The notes under the pieces: model-generated
The model's input: only the letters and a program-made list of their open reading frames with translations
What the model was told of the DNA's origin: nothing
Database searches by the model: none
Source: Paulinella micropora
Taxonomy: Eukaryota > Cercozoa > Imbricatea > Euglyphida
Direction: 5' to 3'
Length of the DNA: 64,000 nucleotides
Assembly (NCBI GenBank): GCA_009731375.1
Contig: BJOX01000135.1
Location: 840,340-904,339 of the forward strand
Position numbers and translations under genes: made by a program
Part shown: in pieces, positions 32,023-43,200 of the stretch
How positions within the stretch are numbered: position 1 is the stretch's first letter
Layout of the letters: each line of letters begins with the position of its first letter

Positions 32023-35000
32023 ATGAAGAAGAAACTAGCAACTGGCGCTCTGGGGCTTTCGTTCCTCAAGGTTTTCGGTGGTGGCAGCTCCGCCTTGACG
32101 GGCTCCTTGAAGCAAGAACCTCTCCCTCAGGCCGCTCCCCCTCTCAAATTCCATGCGCCTTCAACTAGTAGTTTTGCTCGTGTCTTTGGCTCTGCTAAAC
32201 CTACTTCTATCCCAACCACTCTCCCACCTCTTGAAACAGCTCTCAAACACACATCTAGTAGTAGCTTCTCCTCTGTCTTCAAATCTAGTCACACTCCACA
32301 ACCACTACTGCCTACTCCATCTCCATCGTTCAGTTCTTTCTCCTTCCTGACAACAAAATCACACACATCTTCTTCAGAATCTGCTTCTTCTGCCACTCCC
32401 CATGCCGATAACCTTGATTTCCACACCAGCACCCTACCTTTGTATATTACTCTCAATATACCTATTCCTCGCTGCAGCCGAACATCCCCTCTGTCTTATG
32501 CCAGTATTACACAAAAAAGAAAGCAAAAAAAGAAAAAAGTAGCAAGCAGAGAGACAAGGCCGAAAAGCTTTCAAAGATATTTGGGATGTACGTGGGAGGA
32601 GCTGAAAGAAGAGATGAAAACTCCTTGCTGTCAGATCTTGAAATGCAACAAATGGATAGAACCTTTTTGCGCAGTTAAATCCAGAACAGACACAGTCCAG
32701 CTGAAGAGGTCAGATCTTGCGGGATGGGTGGCAGGCATGACGCAAAGCATGCAAACTGATGTAAACAGTAAAGTGGAGTATCGTTATAAAGGTGCTAGAG
32801 TATGTCGGACAATGTGGATGAGGGTCCATGGGGTAGGCGATAAGACAATGCGCAGAGCACTGAAGTGCTTGAACGAGGACAACACTTATTTTTCAGACTA
32901 TGGTAAAGCTGAGGCCCCTAATGAAGACCTTGTTTGGACTCTCTTACATAAAAAATTCATGGTTGAGCAGGAGGAAAAAACTATAGCTGATGGCTTTTTT
33001 AACATGCAAGATACCATGAACTTTCCGACCGTTTATCGTTACGTCCTGAAGGAATGGGAGTTGGCAAAAAAGAAGCTAGTCCTGACAGGTCCTGTCTCTG
33101 TTGAAGGCCCAAGCGAAAGTTTGGGGAGGAAGGTGTGGCGAGCGGAGTTTGGGCGGGTGAAGCCTATTCGTAAAGGAGACTTTGCCAAATGTGAAATTTG
33201 CACTGAGCTTGCAAGTGCACATCAAACAGGGTATTCTATTCCTATCGCGTTTTCATGTTCGACTCCTAAAACATTTTTTTTTTGTTTTTTTTTTTGTTGT
33301 TGCTTAGTTTCAAAACCCAAGAGGATGCAAACCAATGGAGGGTATCAAATCGGCTGCACAATAAGATACATCGCGCTTGCCGCCGTGGCTGCATGCAACG
33401 GGCGGTGGAGGGGTAAGCCCAACTTAACTTCCTATCATGCCTTACTTGGTTTTTTTTTTGCCTTTCTAACGCAGGGGCAAGGACAGACAGAGAGTGACGT
33501 CTATGACAATAGACATGACTAGGCCTTTTCATGTGCCCTGGTGTTCCCGCGGTTCTTCAGATTTTCGGGGTCGGTACGTAGTCAGAATGCATGCAGGTGG
33601 CGCAATAATGTATGCACACAATCGTAACTTTATTCTGTGCCATCTTCCAAAACGTTCACATAGTGCTAACTCCAGCATCAGTTTCTTGTACTGGTTATGC
33701 CGATGGAAGTTGTACCATCCCAGAACCAAAGCTTCCAAAAAACTATACGTTGATTGGGATGGGGGAGGCGAGAACACATCTGAGACGACCATGATGTTTT
33801 GGTGTCACCTTACAAAAAGCCTGGAAATCTGGCATTGAAACGCACAGGATGGTCACCAAACATTCACATTCAGTGCAGGATCAGAAATTCTTCGTAATGA
33901 GGTACTTAGGGGACAATACCACCCTTATGACTACCAATTTCGCACAGGCACTGTTCAAACTCATGCTAGGGTTCAAAAAAAACCGAGAGTCTTACTGCCT
34001 TTTGCTGTTAGCATCTGAACACGATTGGACTGGGTATTTTGCAGAATCAGTGAGCACTTCCCTGAAGTACTTTCAGAGACCATTGGCTTGGCAATACCGT
34101 GAGGGTGATGAAGGAAGTAGGGGGCTGCCTCGAGTTAGAATAAAGACTTGGGGCGATGCACAGAAACGCTGGCATGGTGTTGACAATGCAGCAGATGGGG
34201 ACGATATAATCGCATATATCAAAGAACCTGGTAGTTGGGTCTGATTTGTCCACGCATATCATTGCCTTGTATCGTATTGTATGATTATGATGTTACACTC
34301 GCTGCTTTTCATCATGTAATTGTTTGGTGCAGCGGCAGCCCGTCCAAAGAAGCAACAATCGGTGGATTGGGTAACAAAGAAAATAAGGGAAGACGTGCGT
34401 GTGTTAGGCAAAAAGAACTGTTCAAAAGAGGAGCTCGAGTGGTTTTGGAATTTTTGGAGCTCACTCGCATCATTTGGGATGGCGCTGAAGGCGAGGGTGG
34501 GTTGCCAGGTCGACCTGGGCACTTTGCAATGTCAGACAAAGCGGGTTTCAAATGGGAAGCAAACTTCCGCGTGCTGGATGATTTACCGGAAGATCTGTGG
34601 GCCTACCTGCCGACCGTCAGGCAGCGCAGGATAATGTCAACATGCTGTCCGATGCGGAAGAGAGATTGATTTCTAGGATGGCTTTTTCGAACGATCAGCC
34701 TGAAGCTCACCCCCCGTGGTATGGCGCGAGAGCGCTAGAAGAGGAAAAGTAAGGGAGCACGATTTTGGCGATCCCGAACGATTTCCCGCTCCGCAATTGC
34801 GTGTTTCGCAACTCCTGGCCGAAAATCTGACAGCGGAGGGCTTAAAGAAAGCAACAGTAAAGGAACTCAAATCTTGGTTGGCAGAGAAGGGCCAGCGGCG
34901 GAGCGGCACAAAACCAATCTTGATTGATCGTGTACTATCGTGTGCTGATGATTCTGAAGAACAGGGAAGGCCGGCACAGCGAGAGCCAGAGAGACCAGCA

Positions 35001-35297
35001 GCAAGGAGGCGAAAGAGGAGGAGAGTTGAGCCTGCAGCAGAAGAGAAAACAAAAGCTTCTTCGAATAGCGACTCATCGGATGATGAGTTTCTAATTCCGC
35101 CTGGGGAAGCAGTCCGCAATCGCCCTCATTCTGCTGCGCGCGTACGTGTCAGGCGCAGGTTTGCTCGTGTCTACGGCCTTAGCGACGACGAGAGAAAAGA
35201 GAGAGCTCAAGCAAGGGCTGAGGGAGTCCGTTCAGATATGTCAGATTCGTCATCTGAAGAGCATGATGCAATGGCAATCAGTGCAGCTGATGAGTGA
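32023..35297 (+). CDS. DDE transposase-like protein with C-terminal SAP domain
   Basis: The ATG at 32,023 follows TTATGCAG. The N-terminus is Ser/Pro-rich, then a globular region (YLGCTWEELKEEMKTPC) and a Cys motif (KGDFAKCEICTELASA). Introns 33,231-33,307 and 33,413-33,474 are GT-AG and in phase. The next exon has acidic motifs in DDE spacing: VTSMTIDMTRPFHVPW, KLYVDWDGGGENTSE and KHSHSVQDQKFF, then LASEHDWTGYF and RIKTWGDAQKRW. The layout resembles a transposase-like domain (Pfam DUF7869 type) common in protists and fungi. The C-terminus has a SAP DNA-binding helix pair (LKKATVKELKSWLAEKG) and an acidic tail. Shifts near 33,820, 34,480 and 34,738 suggest decay or read errors. Confidence 0.6.
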
Positions 35298-35659
35298 CGC
35301 TAAATCACTGCTCGTTGTGTTTCTAGCGATTCATGTTGTTTTGGTTTGTGTGTTTGGCGTGAGATCTGTGTATTGATGCTCAAGACCTCTCAAGACCCAA
35401 GTCCAACTACTAATATAATACAAGAAAATATATAATATTAAGCTTGTTTTTGATGTGCTCTCTTAATCGCGTTGAAACGCCGGGCTTTACACGCTTTCTG
35501 GAACGTCCTTGCTACGTTGACTTTAGGCAGATTTCAATTTCCTGTGGGGAGGTGTGGCCGTGCTGAAAAATCAATCAATCATACATCAGAATGTTAAATA
35601 ATAATAATAATAAATAATATATTTAGATTTTCTGTAATCAGCCTAATCAATCGCGCTGA
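35298..35659. other. Transposase 3' flank
   Basis: No gene. It contains a short (AAT)n and AT-rich sequence before the right inverted repeat. Confidence 0.7.
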
Positions 35660-36297
35660 AATTCACGCCGAATTAGCTTCCCTATGAAAAATTAGGTTGG
35701 GGACTTGGGCAAATTTTTTAAAGGTATGTAGGCAAAATCCAACGATGTATTTGTTATACATACTAAGCAAATGATCAATACTAATTCAAAAAAGTATTAT
35801 AATTAGCTTCTACACGAATAGCTCAAACGCTTTTACATTGATTTGCGTAGTATTCGCTTGTGTACACATGTATTTCATATTGACTTAGAAAAAAATTTAA
35901 AGCAGTTATTAATATGTAAGTGGCACCTGTTGTTAAAGTATTCATGTGTACTGTTCAAAGGAACATCAACTAAAATGAATATATTGTTGAATTAAATTAT
36001 TTTGATTAATCTTTAATGAAAACCAGAGGGAAACAGATGTGGAAATCGGCAAATAACTTGGCAAAAATAGGCAAAATAATTTGCCTCAGTTTTGCCTAAG
36101 CATTTGCTTCTCAGACCTCTTTACTGACTTGAAAATAGGTCCAAATCAATTTAAAACTAATAAATAATGTTTATTTATCATGTACAATCAATATACATTC
36201 AAAAAACAGCCAATACTTGCAGACTATTTGCCTAGTATATTTCATGGGCCAAATGGGCAGAAGGGACTAGTCCGTTTGACCATCTTCTATGTTATAT
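35660..36297 (-). repeat. Right inverted terminal repeat
   Basis: Reverse complement of 25,897-26,536. It has the same order of blocks with a few per cent divergence, which suggests the element is not brand new. Confidence 0.9.
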
Positions 36298-36600
36298 ATG
36301 TTCCTCAAGCTTTCTCCTACATACCATGTCGTGTATCCCATGACCGAAAGGTAGGATACGCACAGATTCTAGCGGGCAGCCACGCCTTTGGGCCAGACGC
36401 TTCCACTTCCCCAAATACTCGGGCCTTGTGCCTCGATATCACTGAGGTTGTCGGTTAAGTTACGGATCCCATGCTCCCACTACGGATTTGGGTAGGAGTA
36501 CTATCTCTCCTATTGACTATCAAATTTGCAACCAGACAGAAAAAAAGACCTTGAATATTGGATGAGAAAAAAAAATAAAATTGGGCGAGCTTTGCGTGGT
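36298..36600. other. Probable displaced 3' end of the retrotransposon
   Basis: GC-balanced sequence resumes after the transposon and ends in GGATGAGAAAAAAAAATAAAA at about 36,580, which could be the A-rich tail of the LINE that began at 14,262. This is inferred from composition and position only. Confidence 0.35.
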
Positions 36601-36729
36601 GGCGGTTGAATGAACCCAATATTAATGATATCTACCAACCTAGGCCTTACTACCAATCTTTCCTTTACTATATCTACCGTACAATATTACCTGATGGAGA
36701 TGAGGGCTGTTGCTGTCGTCGCCGCTGTT

Positions 36730-36733
36730 CTCG

Positions 36734-36767
<34 letters not shown>

Positions 36768-36797
36768 GTTTTTTTGCCTTGCTGCTGCTGCTGCTGC

Positions 36798-36852
<55 letters not shown>

Positions 36853-36905
36853 GCTGTTGTTGCTGCTGTTGCTGTTGGTGTTGTCGACGCAGTTGTTGTC
36901 ATTGA
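36730..36905. repeat. (TTG)n/(CTG)n array
   Basis: Triplet repeats GTT and GCT; all frames are open (Cys, Val or Leu runs; Thr/Ala on the other strand). Not a gene. Confidence 0.9.
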
Positions 36906-37193
36906 CACTGTCCTTGCCGTCGTGTGAAGAAGGAGTAGAATCATGGAGATATAGGCATTACCCCCCGGATAGCCGGTAAAAACTGTACCATTTTTTCCAG
37001 TATCGTTTGTCCGGATTGGACCTAATGCCATTTTATTCCTGGTCTGTTGCAGTTTTCTTTTTCTGCTTTACTGAGCTAATATGAGACATCATTCTCATCT
37101 TTTTGAGGACTGTGCCACTGTTTGGTTATATAATATTACAGACTTTTTATACGAGCTATCATTGAGGGCTTTAAAGTGTGCAACAACTGTGGT

Positions 37194-37223
37194 TCTCTCT
37201 CTCTCTCTCTTCCTCTCTCTCTC

Positions 37224-37256
<33 letters not shown>

Positions 37257-37290
37257 GTGTCTCTGTGTCTCTCTCTGTCTCTCTCAGCTG
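37194..37290. repeat. (CT)n tract
   Basis: CT dinucleotides with CCT and TGT interruptions, between CAACTGTGGTT and CAGCTGTTTGG. Confidence 0.9.
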
Positions 37291-37307
37291 TTTGGCACCT
37301 AGTGTGC

Positions 37308-37480
37308 GAGTCGCGGGAACCATTTGGGATTTGCAACCAAGTTTGCGAATCGCAAACGGTTTTTGTGATTCGCATTTATTTTGCGAATTACGGAATTGTT
37401 TGTGATTCACAAACTTTGTTGCGAATCACAAATAGTTTTGCGATTCGCATTTTGATCTGCGAATTACGTCATTGTTGGTC
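37308..37480. repeat. Cluster of palindromic GCGAATCGCAAA words
   Basis: About ten variants of TTTGCGAATCGCAAA or its half GTGATTCGCA lie in 170 bp at 15-25-bp spacing in both orientations (TTTGCGAATCGCAAACG, TGTGATTCACAAAC, TTGCGAATCACAAA, TTTTGCGATTCGCA). Neighbouring words can form alternative hairpins. No gene overlaps. Function unknown; it could be multiple binding sites or a decayed minisatellite. Confidence 0.75.
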
Positions 37481-37558
37481 TGAGCAGGTGTGCGTCAGTA
37501 TCTGGGCACCAAGACCGCAGTGTCCAGTTGGCAGGCTTTACAAGATTCGTACGAGTCG

Positions 37559-37612
<54 letters not shown>

Positions 37613-37854
37613 NNNNNNNNNNNNNNNNNNNNNNNNNNNNNNNNNNNNNNNNNNNNNNNNNNNNNNNNNNNNNNNNNNNNNNNNNNNNNNNNNNNNNNNN
37701 NNNNNNNNNNNNNNNNNNNNNNNNNNNNNNNNNNNNNNNNNNNNNNNNNNNNNNNNNNNNNNNNNNNNNNNNNNNNNNNNNNNNNNNNNNNNNNNNNNNN
37801 NNNNNNNNNNNNNNNNNNNNNNNNNNNNNNNNNNNNNNNNNNNNNNNNNNNNNN
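37559..37854. other. C54 run and 242-base gap
   Basis: A pure C run (37,559-37,612) leads into unknown bases up to 37,854. The same poly-C next to N pattern occurs at six other places in the window. Confidence 0.9.
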
Positions 37855-37856
37855 CT

Positions 37857-39664
37857 CTCCCCTCTCTCATTGCCTCCCTCCTTCCTCATGGTGAGTGGTG
37901 GGTATCTGATGCTTTCAAGCTTTATAACTACACCAAGTTTGAGATTGTATTAGCTAGTTGAATCAGTAAGGATTTTTTTTTGAATCTATGGTACCGGTAG
38001 TGATAGATAACTTAAATTACTACCATCGGCTTTAGGTAAATGTATACTACTAAATAAAATTTTCAAGTTACGTAATCACTAATGAAATATATACTTGTCA
38101 GTCGTGGGGAGATAAAATATGATTTCAAATTATTACTAACTGATAATTTTGCATTCTTAAGTTTTTTAATTATATATATAGGTCCTGTAACTTAGAATTT
38201 TAATCACTAGTTCAACTTTTTCTTTTAATGAGTTACATTCATTGCGTTTTAATAAGAGAAAACCTGATATATATTTACGAATAGTAACGAAAAATGTGAA
38301 ACGTAAGAGTTACAAAGAAGATTGTAAATACTAGTTATTAATACTAGTTCAAGTATTAATATCTGACAATCGTCTGATAATAATAGTCAAAAATTCATTT
38401 AAGTGATTACTAAATACGATTAATATCTGATAACTTAAGATCACCTGATAATAACATTCACTTGAAAAATTTAATCAAAGTAAGTGACGACATGGTAGCA
38501 CTGCGATACTACTGGTAACTACTATATGATCATAAGTCAGTGCCCTAATATATATGATCAGTTCTATATGATACTACAGTAACTACAGTATATGATCAGT
38601 TCTATTAACTTAATATACGAATAGTGCTGATAATTATTTCAAGTACTGTCACTTTCATCAAATAATACTTGTGTCTATTAAAAAAAAAAAAAAAAAAAAA
38701 CCTGCTCTACAGTCACAGTTTGCAAGTATTTTATTAAAACAGTGTTTGCGTAAAAACTTTTTACTCTTACGCTTTCCACTTATTCCTACAATTGGCAAGT
38801 ATAATATTATATCATTAAAAGGGTTTGCGTAAAATTAAAAAAATTTAAATGAAAAAAATTAAGATGATACAAATGCCATGCATGCGCCGCGCCATAACAT
38901 GCCACTGAGCAAAGTTTAAACATTACCAGAATATCATTCATAAGCTGATAACCACCAAAAGTACAAAATTTTGTCATGCCTACTTAACTTGATTATACTT
39001 ATGCCTGTACACTCATATTCTAAGAAGTATAACAAGAATCCATGTACTTACATACATCGATGCCATCGATGCCCATACATACACATACAATCTATGCATG
39101 AGGTAAATAACATTACTACCAAATAGGCAAGCATGCGCAGACTCATGATTATAGACTCGGGAAGTAGCATATATTGAATAGCAAGAACTAAGAATTTCAG
39201 AATCAGTATAAATGTTGGAGTAGCAGACTCATAATTAGAATCTTGGAATTGGATACTCATGAATAGCAAAGGGGAAAAATCCTACATTCAACTATCGGCA
39301 GGGCAATTTTGCAGCAGGGAAACACATCCTACACTCAAGCATCGACAGGAAAGCAACTAGGAGCAGGACTGGATCCTATCCATTGGCAAGTGAGTTTTCT
39401 GTGGTTGAACGCGTCAAGTATCTCTCTGTTAGCTGCTCGTAATTATAAATATCGCTTGCGGGAATGGAATGGACTCCGACTGATCACATATAACTTGATT
39501 GTACACTGTGTTTTACTCGATGGATTGCACGAATTAAGATACATAAAAAGATCAACAAGTTGCTCGGAACCTCAAAGCGCTATCAAGGGATTTCTGATCG
39601 CTCGGCTGGTGAAGCGGGCAGAAAATCTCAACGCTGACGAAACAGAAGCGGAACTACTACAGCG

Positions 39665-39740
<76 letters not shown>

Positions 39741-40274
39741 ACAGGATATAGTACAAGATGTCTTACAAGAAATCTAATAGAATTTTTTTGAAATATAAAA
39801 TATGATATTATTAATTAAAATTATTGCTTATGATCTAAAAACAATAATTTACTTATTTAAATTGAAAAAATTCAAAATTTCAAATTTTCAATTGCTCTAA
39901 CGGTAATTTTTGGTACCACTCCCAAAACCACTCCGCTTCACTTCACGACTCTATCACAACTTGTTTTCATTGTTGCTTTCATACCAAGTTCATGGAAATT
40001 GTATTTCTCAACTATATTAAACTAAATTCATTGTATTTTTCAAAATTCAAATTCAAAATTTAAATTTTTAACCGTTCAGGTATGTGATAATTTTATTAAC
40101 ACGTAACTATCCTTCAAACTCGTGTAGTGAAATATTTGATATTTCTACAAATATTATTTATAATTGAAGTTGTATTAATATGTCACTTACCTATACTAAT
40201 AACAAGTATTATCTTGTTAAGAGCCACTAGTAAAAATAGTATTAAAATTTGCTGCCGGCATGGTTACAAACATT
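37857..40274. other. AT-rich intergenic DNA
   Basis: No gene, RNA or mobile element is recognised. It contains A20 at 38,681-38,700, many short ACTAGT/TATATGATC words, a GC-richer patch with an unsupported open frame (39,309-39,660) and (CT)n at 39,667-39,739. It is probably the 3' flank of host gene B, whose stop lies at 40,275. Confidence 0.6.
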
Positions 40275-43200
40275 TCAAGTACAGTATACTATAAGTAATA
40301 TTATTAATCTTTTTAAAAACAGATTGGAGTAGTACAAATCTACATCTTTTGTTTTTTTGCATTTGAAGCAGCCTCCGTTGCAGTTTGGTGAGTGCTTTGC
40401 TTTTTTCAGACAAGGCTGAGAATGTCGGGAAGGAGGCGACTGGAATTTGTCATCATAATCACCTTCACCGTCCGAACCGTCACCAGATTCCTCGCCGCGG
40501 TCTGAATCCTCCTGACTCGATCGGGGCCTCTTTCCTTTGCTGAAGGTCTCTATTCATTGTGAAATTCAACAAAAGTATAGATACGTAAACAAGAGAGAGA
40601 AACTTTAAGGTACTTGTTGATGCAGATGCTTCGACATGTGTCTCGAGCTCGTGCAGCTGCAGCTGCAGCTTCTTGTTAGCTCGCTTGGCTGCAGCGAGCT
40701 CCTTGGCTAGTTTATCTCCTCGCTGCTTCCAGTGCTCAACCTGCTCCTTGGACTCCTCGACCTCCGTCAGGAGCTCATCACGTTCCTCTGTGACTTCACT
40801 AGCTTGCTAAAACAAGCAACAACAAATCAATTTTGCAGCAAGGGAAAACAGACAATGGTATGACCTGTGTGCTGGTTTTTTTCGCCTCAGCCACCTTAGT
40901 AGTATAGGGTCGCACTTGGGCACAGATTTTCAAGACATACCCCACCCCACCCCAGAGACACACACGGTCGGCCCGCAGGGACAAACAGGCAACGGACAAA
41001 TAAGTTAGTATTTTCATATTAAAGACATATCCATATAACCTATACAAGATGACAGACACAAAAGAGCAACCTATCAACACATCAAAAGGAGGAATATATG
41101 TAATAAAGGAAACAAGACCAAAATTAATTACAGGGTCGTGTGAATTTGTTGTAGTTCAATGGAGTGAAAAAAGGTAAAATAAAAAAGAAAAGATTTAATT
41201 TTTCGGAATTTGGTAAAAGAACTAGAGAACAAGCATTAGAAGAAGCAAATAGATTTTATGAACAAAACATACGACCTAAATATGAAGTTTGGAAAAAATA
41301 TGATGACGAACGAGTTAAACAAAATAAAAAAGGTAACAAAAAAAGGTTATACAAAAATGAATATAATAAGGAATGGATGAAGAACAAATGGATAGGTGAA
41401 TGCGGATATGAAACTACCAGAGGGTACAAAAATAGACATCTTAAATCAGTCCATCACGAACTAGGTATGAAAGGAATTCACGTATCAAGAGATAAATAAA
41501 AAGAACCTCAATTTTTTTTAATTAAAGTCATAAAACTAAAGACACATATATACAGGATGACCAATGTAGGGGTAAACCCCTACAACCCCAACGAAGGGGG
41601 TGCGGGGGGCAAAGCTCCCCGTAGATGTACAATTTCAAAAGGATGTATTATGATAAAGAACAATGAAAAGAGACCGATGGTAAAATTTCAATGGAGAGAA
41701 GGAGGTAAAACGATGCTTAAGAGTTTTACTATTGGAACAAAACGAAGAACCCAAGAACAAGCAATGGAAGAAGCAAAGAAATACCACGAGGAAAAAGTAA
41801 AACCAAAGTATGATGAATGGAAAGTTAATTATGATAAGGAAACAAAACAAATCAAAAAAGAAAAGAAAAGAAATTGGAAGAATAAAACATTCAAGTGTGA
41901 ATGCGGAGTTGAAATAAATAGGAGTAGCAAAGCAAGACATATGAAATCAAACATACACACAGAACAAATTTCTTCTAAACAAAACGAAGGGGTAATATAT
42001 AAGGATACACAGGGGAACAAACAAGAGACACACGATGACAGAAAACAAACGACGATACAAATGTGATTGCGGTTCTAAAGTTGATATCGCTGAACACCGA
42101 AAGCGGATTCATTTCAGCTCAAAAAAACATGAAAGATTTCCTGAAAAACAAGAAGAAGAAAAGAAGAAACAAGAAGAATGGGAAAGAATGATACAAAATA
42201 TTAATAAAAAACGAGACGATGACGGGTAATTTCTGTCATTATTGCGAACATAACTGTCATTGCGGACTCATTTCAATATAATAATAACAATAATATTTAT
42301 TTAGCCCCGCCCGCCCCGCCCTAATTTCTATCTAAACACAGGACCCCCCTTATATATAGACACAGGGGCACACGGCGGACCACGGCGGGGGCAGACAATT
42401 AAGATAATTATTTAATTTCCAAAAAAAATTTGTCAACTAATATATAAGATGGAGACACACACTTACAACGGTATACAGTATAGGTTGGACAAATTTAGGG
42501 AACAAAAAATTAATTATGAAATCAAAAGGGTCAGGGTCAAGATGTGCTTTACATAATACCTGAGGGGTATAAAAGAAAATATACGGTGGATACAACAACG
42601 GCCCAGAATTACTTGAACCGAGTAAGAGGTGCTGTTTACTTTCATGCTATGCCAGAAGCACCACCCTTACAGGTAGATGTACAACCGCAGTTTGAAGCAA
42701 AAGTGAGAGAAAGAAAAGAAAAGGTGAAAGACCTAATGCGGTATGCGAACTACGAAATCAAACATGTTGATAGAAAGAAGCACATGCTGGGTGTTAATGA
42801 AAGCCAGTATTGGGTTAAACTTACTGGAAACTTCACTTCTTTTAGTATGAATGATATTCTACCATTGAGATAATACTGAATGACTTTATCAAAAGACAGA
42901 TGCAAAGTAGTATGGTTAGTGTAAGTATCAAGTTTGTAGATTACTAATAGTATGAAGCGGTATTAATCAGATTTCTGTCAGAGATGTTTTGGAAAGATTG
43001 TCAGCATTATTTCAAAGCAACGAAAGCCTTTATACAGATGAAAAGGGGTCTAATATGGATAAGTTTAGATTCGTTTTGAAATCTGTTGAAATGCAGACGG
43101 GAGGGACTAGGCTTCAGGTAATTAATAAGTTGGATGTATATAAAAAGAAAGGGGTAATTCAAATTAATAATACAGACAACATATGCTTAGCCAGAGCAAT

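Larger units (their letters stand above)
25897..36297. mobile_element. 10.4-kb DNA transposon with 640-bp inverted terminal repeats
   Basis: The termini ATATAACATAGAAGATG (25,897) and CATCTTCTATGTTATAT (36,297) open inverted repeats of about 640 bp. The tips are AT palindromes, so the target duplication cannot be fixed (TA, ATAT or TATA all fit). Inside are a coiled-coil gene (minus), an exon of unknown gene (plus), an LRR gene (minus) and a DDE transposase-like gene with SAP domain (plus). The flanks look like two parts of one GC-rich retrotransposon 3' end. The family is not identified; cargo of host-like genes would make it a gene-carrying transposon. Confidence 0.8.

Noticed and set aside
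36606-37031. Cys-, Val-, Leu- and Thr-run ORFs
   Set aside because: All frames of a (TTG)n/(CTG)n array.
39309-39791. 160-codon ORF before a (CT)n tract
   Set aside because: The last third is Ser-Leu from (CT)n; the rest has no recognised motif and only weak splice context. An exon is possible but unsupported.
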